Below are positions 1-6,691 of a stretch of 64,000 bases of DNA, piece after piece (the stretch's first letter is position 1; the number at the start of each line of letters is the position of its first letter). This DNA is from Flavobacterium flabelliforme (GTDB taxonomy: Bacteria > Bacteroidota > Bacteroidia > Flavobacteriales > Flavobacteriaceae). Under the pieces are notes generated by a model. That model saw only the letters and a program-made list of their open reading frames with translations. It was not told the DNA's origin and ran no database searches. The translations under genes were made by a program, and so were the position numbers. The DNA lies in NCBI RefSeq assembly GCF_017948675.1, contig NZ_JAGFBU010000006.1, forward strand, positions 62,001 through 126,000, written 5' to 3'.

Positions 1-118
1 TTATCTTTCCTAGCAACTGAAACAAATTCAGTTCAAGGTAGAATGCAGCACCTTCTCCGATAAATCGAAGGGTTGCTAAGGCTTCATCGGGTCTAATCCC
101 TCTGCCTTTCTTTATAAC
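1..118 (-). ncRNA. SAM-I (S-box) riboswitch, continuing to the left edge
   Basis: Read on the minus strand, the sequence has the S-box core in order: AGAGGGA, then CCCGATGAAGCC, AGCAACCC, GAAGGTGCT, and a closing GGAAAGATAA. The outer stem P1 appears to pair GTTAT at 118-114 with GATAA at 5-1 and may extend past position 1. SAM-I riboswitches bind S-adenosylmethionine and switch off methionine biosynthesis or uptake genes. The controlled gene lies beyond the left edge and cannot be named. The expression platform is also outside the window. Confidence 0.93.
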
Positions 119-215
119 ATTTCAATACAAGTGTGAACTTAAAGCAGCAAATTAACTGCTATTATTTTTAAAAACCAAATTTTCGTGTCTTTTGATTTTT
201 ATAAGAAAAATAAAA

Positions 216-275
216 GCAAAGTGTTAAACTTATAAATTAAAAGTAAAACTATACTATATCAGAGTAACACTTTGC
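216..275. repeat. Inverted repeat with 11-bp perfect arms
   Basis: GCAAAGTGTTA at 216-226 is the exact reverse complement of TAACACTTTGC at 265-275, with a 38-base A/T-rich loop. A T-run follows on the plus strand (277-283). It lies between a 69-codon open reading frame and the SAM-I riboswitch, so it could be a weak terminator or a protein-binding site. The long loop makes a classical intrinsic terminator less certain. Confidence 0.5.
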
Positions 276-318
276 ATTTTTTTGTATCATCAGATAATGG
301 AAATTACTTTCCCATTTC

Positions 319-528
319 CTAAATAAACAACGCTTCATTCTCTTTTGAATACATTAAAAAAAGTAATGAATCTGTCACTTTATTTTGTGGCAAAGCATCA
401 TTTTTTGAAAATTCAAATCTCGAATCGATTAGTTCATTGATAAAGTCGTTCCCCTTTACTGTTTTATTTCTGAAATTAATACTTTTTAATAACTGAAATG
501 TTTTTGCAAAATACTTAGTTGCACTCAT
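319..528 (-). CDS. Small hypothetical protein (69 aa)
   Basis: This is a 69-codon open reading frame starting MSATKYFAKTFQLLKSINF. I do not recognise a family. It has no signal peptide or membrane segment; the first 20 residues are basic and could form an amphipathic helix. It is the first open frame downstream of the Val-rich leader attenuator (608-770) on the same strand, and it lies upstream of the SAM-I riboswitch. It may be a real small gene or the remnant of a lost biosynthetic gene once controlled by that attenuator. No promoter of its own is obvious. Confidence 0.4.
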   Translation of the reverse strand: MSATKYFAKTFQLLKSINFRNKTVKGNDFINELIDSRFEFSKNDALPQNKVTDSLLFLMYSKENEALFI

Positions 529-607
529 AATTTAATAATTGTTTAGGTTTATAAAATTCTTTTTTGTTCTTATTGTTGTTATACTATCTTAGTTTTCAAA
601 TACTACT

Positions 608-650
608 AAAAAAACAAAAACCCTTTTAGATGACTATCCAAAAGGGTTTT
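608..650 (-). terminator. Attenuator-type intrinsic terminator after the Val-rich leader
   Basis: On the minus strand AAAACCCTTTT (650-640) pairs perfectly with AAAAGGGTTTT (627-617) across a 12-base loop. A T-rich tract (TGTTTTTTT) follows. The 5' arm and loop also contain CTTTTGGA and AGTCAT, which are complementary to two stretches at the end of the upstream leader frame (679-672 and 691-686). An alternative antiterminator fold is therefore available. Confidence 0.85.
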
Positions 651-680
651 AAGTTATATATCAAACTTATACTTTTGGAA

Positions 681-770
681 TCAACAGTCATGCATGCATA
701 AAATGGTAAACACCACAACTACATTGGTGACTTTTACGGTATTTATTGTCTTGATTATTAGTTTTTTCAT
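681..770 (-). CDS. Val/Ile/Thr-rich leader peptide (29 aa) of an attenuator
   Basis: A short frame starts MKKLIIKTINTVKVTN, continues with four consecutive Val codons (residues 17-20), and ends ILCMHDC before TGA. It is followed 30 bases later by a strong intrinsic terminator. Sequence overlapping and just after the stop codon (AGTCAT 686-691 and CTTTTGGA 672-679 on the plus strand) is complementary to the terminator's 5' half (ATGACT 630-635, TCCAAAAG 637-644). A ribosome stalled on the Val run would leave these bases free and favour antitermination; a ribosome at the stop codon would cover them. This is the layout of ilv/thr-type leader attenuation. The inference is from layout and base pairing only. 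No branched-chain biosynthesis gene follows within the window. Confidence 0.7.
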   Translation of the reverse strand: MKKLIIKTINTVKVTNVVVVFTILCMHDC

Positions 771-813
771 CTATTTCCGATTCTATTATAAATCAATTTA
801 ATTTTGGATGCTC

Positions 814-844
814 ATAAAAAAAGCCTCCCTATCATGGGAAGCTT
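814..844 (-). terminator. Intrinsic terminator
   Basis: On the minus strand AAGCTTCCC (844-836) pairs with GGGAGGCTT (829-821) with one G-U wobble and a 6-base loop, followed by a run of T. It most likely ends transcription of the small gene at 1021-1314, or of readthrough from metY. Confidence 0.8.
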
Positions 845-1020
845 ATTTCTTATAATTTTAATTTAAAATTATGCAATAAACTACCCTCAGGAAATATCCT
901 GACCGACTTTAAACATAGTGTAAATTGTATATTTCATCTTTATTTTTTTCAAAATCAAATATGCAACTTTTAATTCATATTTCCAAATAAAAAGACTGGA
1001 TTTCTAATATTAAATAATCG

Positions 1021-1314
1021 TTAACAACCTTCTATTGTTTTCATATTCATCAGTCTTTCAATTTGTTGATCATTCAAACGATTGTATTTGTAGGCCCTGC
1101 TGATTTGCTTTTTAAAAAATTGCCATTTCTGCTGCATATAAGGATATAATGATAATGAATTCATATTCCCCTCGTTTGACTTTTTGTAATGCTTTTTATA
1201 TTCTTTAAAATAATTACAATAATCATCTAAATATTTATCCCATTTTAAATCTCCTGTTTTGTTACTTGTTTTCGATGCTTTTTGCTCCGCTACTAGTATT
1301 TCTCGTGACTCCAT
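1021..1314 (-). CDS. Small hypothetical protein (97 aa)
   Basis: This 97-codon frame encodes a charged, Lys- and Tyr-rich, probably cytoplasmic protein (MESREILVAEQKASKTSNK at the N-terminus) without signal peptide or membrane segment. I do not recognise a family. Support for a real gene comes from an upstream TAnnTTTG element on the same strand (1411-1404) and a strong terminator downstream (844-814). The 5' untranslated region would be about 90 bases. Composition is like that of its neighbours. Confidence 0.55.
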   Translation of the reverse strand: MESREILVAEQKASKTSNKTGDLKWDKYLDDYCNYFKEYKKHYKKSNEGNMNSLSLYPYMQQKWQFFKKQISRAYKYNRLNDQQIERLMNMKTIEGC

Positions 1315-1403
1315 AATGAGATTGTTATTTTATTTTAATTTGATTTCTACTTCCAGCTAAAAAACACATCAACATATTGCTTTTCTTTGTTTTTAACTCG
1401 AAG

Positions 1404-1411
1404 CAAATCTA
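1404..1411 (-). promoter_or_regulatory. Putative -7 promoter element TAGATTTG
   Basis: CAAATCTA on the plus strand reads TAGATTTG on the minus strand, matching the Bacteroidota TAnnTTTG consensus. It lies about 90 bases upstream of the small gene at 1021-1314. No convincing -33 TTG was found at the usual distance. Confidence 0.4.
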
Positions 1412-1589
1412 CTGCGTTAATCTGCTAATTATCTTACACAATAAGGATTAATACTTATATAACTTTTTTGTATTCTCACTTCAAAAAATATAAAAGCTTT
1501 ATAGAAACTTCGATTTTTTTCATTGAAACAAAATCTTACTAGAACTCTATCGTTATTCTTCAAAAAAAGATTTAGTTAGAAATATAATT

Positions 1590-1637
1590 TTTCACAATTA
1601 AAAAACCAAATTTTAATAAAGTTCTTTAATTGTGAAA
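1590..1637. terminator. Long-arm inverted repeat after metY, probable terminator
   Basis: TTTCACAATTAAA (1590-1602) and TTTAATTGTGAAA (1625-1637) form a perfect 13-bp inverted repeat with a 22-base loop, about 50 bases past the metY stop codon. The arms are A/T-rich and the U-tract is weak, so it may be a bidirectional or Rho-assisted terminator. The rest of 1315-1685 holds only the small-gene promoter and featureless A/T-rich sequence. Confidence 0.5.
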
Positions 1638-1685
1638 TTACTATTGAATTATGATCATTTTTTAAACTGATTAAAATCATAATCT

Positions 1686-2978
1686 TTAAACCAATTCGGA
1701 TTGTTTTATACTTTTGAAAGCCACTTTTAAATCGGTAATTAAATCCTGAATATCTTCTAATCCTACAGACAATCGTATTAAGTCATTAGGAACTCCTGCT
1801 GCAGCTTTTTGTTCATCGGATAATTGCTGATGAGTAGTACTAGCAGGATGAATTATTAATGATTTAGTGTCGCCAATATTAGCTAATAGCGAAAATAATT
1901 TAGTTTGATCTGCTACTGTTTTTGCTGCTTCAAATCCTCCTTTTAACCCAAAAGTCACTACTCCACTTTGCCCTTTTGGTAAATACTGCTGAGCTAAATT
2001 ATAGTATTTACTGGATTTCAACCCTGGATAATTTACCCAAGCCACTTCTGGTTGCTCTTCTAACCATTGCGCTAATGCCAAAGCATTTTCACTGTGGCGT
2101 TGTACACGAATAGGCAAAGTCTCCAATCCTTGTATAATCTGGAAGGCATTAAACGGACTCAAAGCGGCTCCAAAATCACGCAGACCTTCAATTCTAACCT
2201 TAGCAATAAAAGCTGCTTTTCCTAAAGCTTGATTGTAAATTAATCCGTGATAACCTGCTGAAGGCTCTGTGAATTCAGGAAATTTCCCATTAGTCCAATC
2301 AAAGTTTCCAGCATCAATAATCACACCTCCAAGAGAAGTTCCGTTTCCACTGATGTATTTTGTTAAAGAATGCACTACGATATCCGCTCCAAAATCTATA
2401 GGATTCAACAAATAAGGGGATGCAACTGTATTATCAACTATAAAAGGGACTTTTGCGGCTCTTGCTTCTTTAGAAATACCTTCCAAATCTAAAACATCTA
2501 ATTTTGGATTCCCAAAGGATTCTACAAAAAAGGCTCTCGTATTTTCTTGAACAGCGTTCTTAAAGTTTTTTATATCCGATGGATCTACAAATGTTGTGGT
2601 GATACCAAGTCTTGGTAATGTCACATTAAATAAATTGAAAGTGCCACCGTATAAACTATTGGAAGCTACAATGTGATCTCCCGCTTTTAGCAAAACTAAC
2701 AATGCAGTAGTAATGGCAGCTGTACCAGAGGCTGTAACTACCGCTCCTATTCCCTTTTCTAGAATAGCCAATCGCTGCTCTAGAATATCGTTTGTTGGAT
2801 TATTAAGTCGTGTATAAATAAATCCTGGCTCTTCTAATCCAAAAACTTTGGCGGCGTGTTCCGAATCATTAAAAACGTACGAACTTGTTTGATAAATTGG
2901 AACCGCTCTTGTTCCTGCAGTTTTAGTAACATCATGTCCTGCATGTAATGCATTTGTCTCAAATTTTTGTGTACTCAT
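1686..2978 (-). CDS. metY: O-acetyl-L-homoserine sulfhydrylase (PLP-dependent)
   Basis: This is a cytoplasmic Cys/Met-metabolism PLP enzyme that makes homocysteine from O-acetylhomoserine and sulfide, the direct-sulfhydrylation route to methionine. The 430-residue length is normal for MetY. Visible signatures are YTRLNNPT near residue 55 and the PLP-lysine motif VVHSLTKYISGNG (Lys207 counted from the chosen start). Phosphate-binding SGTAA lies near residue 85. The start was placed at the ATG giving MSTQKFETNALHAG; an ATG three codons upstream adds only MKI. Expression is probably set by the Met-rich leader and terminator at 3082-3209. Related gamma-synthases are possible, but the length and motifs favour MetY. 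Confidence 0.93.
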   Translation of the reverse strand: MSTQKFETNALHAGHDVTKTAGTRAVPIYQTSSYVFNDSEHAAKVFGLEEPGFIYTRLNNPTNDILEQRLAILEKGIGAVVTASGTAAITTALLVLLKAGDHIVASNSLYGGTFNLFNVTLPRLGITTTFVDPSDIKNFKNAVQENTRAFFVESFGNPKLDVLDLEGISKEARAAKVPFIVDNTVASPYLLNPIDFGADIVVHSLTKYISGNGTSLGGVIIDAGNFDWTNGKFPEFTEPSAGYHGLIYNQALGKAAFIAKVRIEGLRDFGAALSPFNAFQIIQGLETLPIRVQRHSENALALAQWLEEQPEVAWVNYPGLKSSKYYNLAQQYLPKGQSGVVTFGLKGGFEAAKTVADQTKLFSLLANIGDTKSLIIHPASTTHQQLSDEQKAAAGVPNDLIRLSVGLEDIQDLITDLKVAFKSIKQSELV

Positions 2979-3081
2979 AATCTTCAAATTTAAATTAGTT
3001 GGTTTGTTATTAATTGCTTCTTTTTTTTATTTCTGATCTTAAAAAATAATACTCATTTACTGGTTTTCTTGATTTAATTCC

Positions 3082-3115
3082 AAAAAAAAAGACCCCTGCT
3101 TTTCGCAGAGGTCTT
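3082..3115 (-). terminator. Attenuator terminator in the metY leader
   Basis: On the minus strand AAGACCTCTGC (3115-3105) pairs with GCAGGGGTCTT (3099-3089), 11 bp with one G-U, loop of 5, followed by a run of about nine T. It lies between the leader peptide and metY, so it is a conditional terminator. Its 5' arm contains CTCTGCG, exactly complementary to CGCAGAG inside the leader peptide frame (3162-3156), which supplies an antiterminator. Confidence 0.88.
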
Positions 3116-3140
3116 AATTATATATTTTAAATTTTTAAAA

Positions 3141-3209
3141 CTATACAATAGCGTGCTCTGCGGAAGGCTCCGGCATCATAACACACATATTGAAAGTTTT
3201 AATTGTCAT
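3141..3209 (-). CDS. Methionine-rich leader peptide (22 aa) controlling metY
   Basis: A 22-codon frame starts MTIKTFNMCVMM and ends SAEHAIV before TAG. Four of its first 12 codons are ATG, including a tandem pair at residues 11-12, next to a Cys codon. The codons after the Met pair contain CGCAGAG (3162-3156), able to form seven G/C-rich pairs with the 5' arm of the terminator at 3105-3115. When Met-tRNA is short, a ribosome held at the Met codons would leave CGCAGAG free and disrupt the terminator. When Met is ample, a ribosome at the stop codon would mask it and transcription would end. The mechanism is inferred by analogy with trp/his leaders. The element sits about 160 bases upstream of the metY start. 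Confidence 0.75.
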   Translation of the reverse strand: MTIKTFNMCVMMPEPSAEHAIV

Positions 3210-3367
3210 TTTTCTTTATTTTATTTTACAAATCTGCAAACTATATTTGAATAAAACAAATAAAAAATAAATTATTTACTAATCCTATAGATTTAATAGG
3301 TTTTGTTAAATTGTCTTAAATTATATTAAAAAAACAAAAGATTAATTTACAATTCAAAATGGTTTCA

Positions 3368-3375
3368 TACATTTG
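3368..3375 (+). promoter_or_regulatory. metK promoter, -7 element TACATTTG
   Basis: TACATTTG matches the Bacteroidota TAnnTTTG element exactly. Transcription would start near 3380-3385, just before the SAM-II-like element, as expected for a riboswitch-controlled transcript. No clear -33 TTG is visible. Confidence 0.65.
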
Positions 3376-3386
3376 CACCCTAATAC

Positions 3387-3496
3387 AAGAGGAAAAATTT
3401 GAACTGATTGCAACCTCTTCATAATGAAACAAATTCATTGTGAATACTGAAAATTTTTCAGTAGAAAAAATGCTAAAGCAGAAACGCTCCTTTAGT
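3387..3496 (+). ncRNA. SAM-II-like riboswitch upstream of metK
   Basis: AAGAGG (3387-3392) pairs with CCTCTT (3414-3419) to form a P1-like stem whose loop contains ATTTGAACTGATTGCAA, very close to the SAM-II core (TTTAAC...ATTGCAA). After an insertion of two small hairpins (AATGAA/TTCATT at 3423-3439; ACTGAAAA/TTTTCAGT at 3446-3462) comes AATGCTAAAG, resembling the SAM-II 3' core that forms the pseudoknot with the loop. A downstream CTAAAG/CTTTAG pair (3473-3478/3490-3495) could be the expression platform. SAM binding would reduce synthesis of SAM synthetase. The call rests on recalled consensus and on position, not on a covariance model. Confidence 0.7.
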
Positions 3497-3546
3497 CCTT
3501 TTCAGCAATTATTTTTTCTCATTTAATTTTAAAAATAATAATTATT

Positions 3547-4797
3547 ATGGCCTATTTATTTACGTCAGAATCTGTAAGCGAGGGACACCCAGACAAAGTT
3601 GCAGATCAAATTTCAGATGCATTAATCGATAATTTTTTAGCATTTGATGCTGATTCAAAAGTAGCTTGTGAAACTTTAGTAACTACTGGTCAAGTAATAC
3701 TTGCTGGTGAAGTAAAATCAAACACTTATTTAGACGTTCAACAAATTGCTCGTGATGTAATCAGAAAAATTGGTTATACGAAAAGCGAATACATGTTCGA
3801 AGCTAATTCTTGCGGTATTCTTTCTGCTATACACGAACAATCTGCTGATATTAATCAAGGTGTTGATAGAGCAAATCCTGAAGAGCAAGGTGCTGGTGAC
3901 CAAGGAATGATGTTTGGTTACGCAACTAACGAAACAGAAAATTACATGCCATTGGCGCTTGACTTATCTCATAAATTATTGCAAGAATTAGCAATTTTAA
4001 GAAGAGAGAATAAAGAAATTACCTACTTGCGCCCTGATGCAAAATCTCAGGTAACATTAGAATATAGCGATGACAATAAACCAACTCGTATTGATGCAAT
4101 TGTAATCTCTACACAACACGATGATTTTGATGAAGAAGCAGTTATGCTTGCAAAAATCAAAAAAGACATTGTGGAGATATTAATTCCAAGAATTATTGCA
4201 AAAAACCCAACGCACGCACATTTATTTAATGATACAATCCAATACCATATCAATCCAACTGGGAAATTCGTAATTGGAGGACCACACGGAGATACTGGAC
4301 TTACTGGAAGAAAAATTATTGTAGATACTTACGGTGGAAAAGGGGCTCACGGTGGTGGAGCATTTTCTGGAAAAGATCCAAGTAAAGTAGATAGAAGTGC
4401 TGCTTATGCAACGCGTCATATCGCTAAAAACTTGGTTGCTGCGGGAATTGCTGATGAAATTTTAGTTCAGGTTTCTTACGCAATTGGTGTTGCAAAGCCA
4501 ATGGGTATTTTTATTGATACTTACGGAACGTCAAAAGTAAACTTGACCAATGGTGAAATCGCAAAGAAGGTAGAAGCTATTTTTGACATGCGTCCTTACT
4601 TTATTGAGCAACGCTTAAAATTGAGAAATCCTATTTATAGCGAAACGGCTGCATACGGACACATGGGACGTACACCTGAAACTGTCACAAAGACTTTTAC
4701 AGCTCCCGGAGGTTTAACAAAAACGGTAGAAGTAGAATTATTCACTTGGGAAAAATTAGATTTTGTTGACCAAGTTAAAACAGCATTTGGACTATAA
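3547..4797 (+). CDS. metK: S-adenosylmethionine synthetase
   Basis: Methionine adenosyltransferase makes SAM from methionine and ATP in the cytoplasm. The protein opens [20 protein letters not shown] with the invariant HPDK. It carries the ATP-binding [12 protein letters not shown] motif near residue 118 and the P-loop-like [19 protein letters not shown] motif near residue 278. The 416-residue length suits the bacterial family, slightly longer than E. coli MetK. It is monocistronic, with its own promoter, a SAM-II-like leader and a terminator directly after the stop codon. Convergence with the downstream outer-membrane gene is separated by three hairpins. Confidence 0.98.
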   Translation: MAYLFTSESVSEGHPDKVADQISDALIDNFLAFDADSKVACETLVTTGQVILAGEVKSNTYLDVQQIARDVIRKIGYTKSEYMFEANSCGILSAIHEQSADINQGVDRANPEEQGAGDQGMMFGYATNETENYMPLALDLSHKLLQELAILRRENKEITYLRPDAKSQVTLEYSDDNKPTRIDAIVISTQHDDFDEEAVMLAKIKKDIVEILIPRIIAKNPTHAHLFNDTIQYHINPTGKFVIGGPHGDTGLTGRKIIVDTYGGKGAHGGGAFSGKDPSKVDRSAAYATRHIAKNLVAAGIADEILVQVSYAIGVAKPMGIFIDTYGTSKVNLTNGEIAKKVEAIFDMRPYFIEQRLKLRNPIYSETAAYGHMGRTPETVTKTFTAPGGLTKTVEVELFTWEKLDFVDQVKTAFGL

Positions 4798-4856
4798 ATC
4801 ATTTTCTTATCTACTATTATAATTAGAAACAGAAAAAAACGGTCTTCTATACAAAA

Positions 4857-4888
4857 AAACCGCAATTAAAAAGAATTGCGGTTTTTTT
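4857..4888 (+). terminator. metK terminator
   Basis: AAACCGCAATT (4857-4867) pairs perfectly with AATTGCGGTTT, loop of 6, followed by T7. It lies 60 bases past the metK stop codon and is nearly symmetric, so it may also work in the other direction. Confidence 0.9.
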
Positions 4889-4910
4889 ATTTTAATTCTT
4901 TTAGCAAAAT

Positions 4911-4943
4911 TGTAAATAATTCTTTCAAAGAAAATTATTTACA
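4911..4943. repeat. 11-bp inverted repeat between two terminators
   Basis: TGTAAATAATT (4911-4921) and AATTATTTACA (4933-4943) are perfect reverse complements with an 11-base loop. There is no U-tract on either side. It lies between the metK terminator and the terminator of the convergent outer-membrane gene. Confidence 0.5.
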
Positions 4944-4970
4944 GTACATCAAAAAGCAATTAATAATAAA

Positions 4971-5008
4971 AAAAACCGTTGCTTTATAGAAACGACGGTT
5001 TTTTTTTA
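4971..5008 (-). terminator. Terminator of the outer-membrane protein gene at 5026
   Basis: On the minus strand AACCGTCG pairs with CGACGGTT-type sequence (4974-4981 and 4993-5000, one wobble), flanked by A and T runs on both sides. It ends the gene at 5026-5541 and can act in both directions. Confidence 0.8.
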
Positions 5009-5025
5009 TTTTCAAGAATCTAAAA

Positions 5026-5541
5026 TTAGAATTTGTATGTAATTCCAAGTTTAGCACCACTTACTACATTACCACCACCTAACTGAAGATTTACTCCAAA
5101 GTTATCACTGAAGAAATAACGACCACCTACTTGTAGACCGATACCAAAATTTTCAGCACCATTATAACCACTAAGTTTTTCTCCGTCATATTTTGTAGTC
5201 CAACTATAGTAATTTAAGTTAGCTCCAGCATAAAAATCCCATTCACTAGGAATACTCAACAATTCATTAAAATGATAGTTTCCGTTTCCTTGAATCCCTA
5301 AGATAGAACTTTTTACTTTACCATTTCCATAACCATAATTTTCATTGTAAGATTGGTAAGAAAGTTCTGCTCCAAGAGTCCAGTTTGTTGCAATACCGTA
5401 ATCAAGACCTACATAAACAGGTGTTCCCCATCCAGATGTTCCAACTCCAGCATTTAATTGAACTCCTCCTTCTTCTAAAGGAGCCTGAGCATTTGCAAAA
5501 CTAAAAGCGAATACAGCTAATAAAAGAGCGATTTTTTTCAT
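5026..5541 (-). CDS. Small outer-membrane beta-barrel protein
   Basis: The 171-residue protein has a clear Sec signal peptide (MKKIALLLAVFAFSFANAQ, cleavage near residue 19). The rest is built of alternating polar/aromatic strands rich in Gly, Tyr and Asn. It ends with an aromatic residue (GITYKF), as outer-membrane barrels do. The size suggests an eight-stranded barrel of the OmpA/OmpX or PorT-like fold. Substrate and role are unknown. The gene is monocistronic with its own terminator at 4971-5008. The 358 bases upstream (5542-5899) hold a near-consensus TACTTTTA on the minus strand about 55 bases before the start. Confidence 0.8.
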   Translation of the reverse strand: MKKIALLLAVFAFSFANAQAPLEEGGVQLNAGVGTSGWGTPVYVGLDYGIATNWTLGAELSYQSYNENYGYGNGKVKSSILGIQGNGNYHFNELLSIPSEWDFYAGANLNYYSWTTKYDGEKLSGYNGAENFGIGLQVGGRYFFSDNFGVNLQLGGGNVVSGAKLGITYKF

Positions 5542-5899
5542 GTTTAAATTTTTAAATTAATTTGATTATTGTGTAAATAACATCTGTAAAAGTAGTATTT
5601 TTCTATTGAATAAACAAAAAATCCGAATTTCGTTGGTGATTTTATTACAAAAAACAAACGATTATTCTATTTCTTAAGGGTCTAGAATGTATTGTAGGAA
5701 TAAAATTAAAATCATATTCAGGTATTTTTAATAGATTCTATTTCTTGATCCTTTTTAATTTTGAAAAAAATATAGTTTTATTCAATACCATTAAAGTTCC
5801 TGAAAAATCTAATTAGGTAAAAAATTTTTTTCATCAAGTTATTTAAATTAATAAAAAAGCGATCGTTTTTTGTAATGGTTAAATCGTAAATTCGTCTTC
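5542..5899. other. Divergent intergenic region
   Basis: This A/T-rich spacer separates the outer-membrane gene (minus) from the exported protein gene (plus). The only recognisable signals are promoter-like: TACTTTTA on the minus strand near 5588-5595, and TAAATTCG on the plus strand at 5887-5894, just before the 5900 start. No RNA gene, repeat or open frame was seen. Confidence 0.4.
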
Positions 5900-6691
5900 A
5901 TGAAAAAAATTATATTTTTATTTATCATCACCTTTTATACCGCTGTTTCCAGTCAAAACATTGAAATAATAGGCTCTAAAACGAATACGCTTGTTTTTGA
6001 TGGAGATGATTTTTTGGGATATGACAATTTGGGTTTTTATTATTTTATAAAAAATAATGTTTTTTATAAACAGAACAATCAAAACAATCTCGAGTATAAA
6101 AACATTAGTCTTGGAAAAATTACGAAAATCGACATACAAAACCCTTTTAAAATAATTGTGTTTTATGAAAACTTCAATACAATAATTCTGCTAGACAATC
6201 AATTGAATGAAATTCAAAGCATTAATTTTTCAGAGGACAACACCCCTATTATAGCTACAGCTGTTGGTCTTGCATCTCAGAATCAGTTCTGGATTTACAA
6301 CACTATGAATCAGCAAATAGGTCTTTACGATTATTTAAAAAAAGAATACCGAGCGATCGCTGTTCCATTTATTGACACAATAAAATACTACCAATCCGAC
6401 TTTAATTCCTTTTCCTGGATAGATCAAAAAAATAATTGGTACAGTTGCGATATTTTCGGAAAAATAGTTTTGAGAGGAATATTGACAAATTCAGATTACA
6501 CATTGATTATAAATAAAAATCAAATTATGTACGCTAAGTCTGGAATTATAACTCTTGAAGATGCCGAGAAACAGAAAAAATATGAAATAAAAATTCCCGA
6601 AAAAACCTTTAATAAATTCTATTACAAGGACCAAATTTTATCTATTTTTACATCAGAAGGAATTACAAATTATAAAATCATAATACCGTAA
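5900..6691 (+). CDS. Exported hypothetical protein, possibly beta-propeller-like
   Basis: The 263-residue protein starts with a signal peptide (MKKIIFLFIITFYTAVSSQN). The mature part is rich in short beta-strand-like segments with repeated aromatic and Asp/Asn turns, suggesting a WD40- or NHL-like propeller, though no repeat is clear enough to name. It is likely periplasmic. Its stop codon overlaps the start of the deoxynucleoside kinase gene by one base (TAATG at 6689-6693), so the two are translationally coupled although one product is exported and the other cytoplasmic. I do not recognise a specific family. Confidence 0.75.
   Translation: MKKIIFLFIITFYTAVSSQNIEIIGSKTNTLVFDGDDFLGYDNLGFYYFIKNNVFYKQNNQNNLEYKNISLGKITKIDIQNPFKIIVFYENFNTIILLDNQLNEIQSINFSEDNTPIIATAVGLASQNQFWIYNTMNQQIGLYDYLKKEYRAIAVPFIDTIKYYQSDFNSFSWIDQKNNWYSCDIFGKIVLRGILTNSDYTLIINKNQIMYAKSGIITLEDAEKQKKYEIKIPEKTFNKFYYKDQILSIFTSEGITNYKIIIP

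Noticed and set aside
887..937. 16-codon frame (MKYTIYTMFKVGQDIS) with a TCAGGA/TCCTGA hairpin ahead of the terminator at 814-844, as a third leader attenuator
   Set aside because: No amino acid is clearly enriched and no convincing antiterminator pairing with the terminator was found. The terminator is explained by the small gene upstream.
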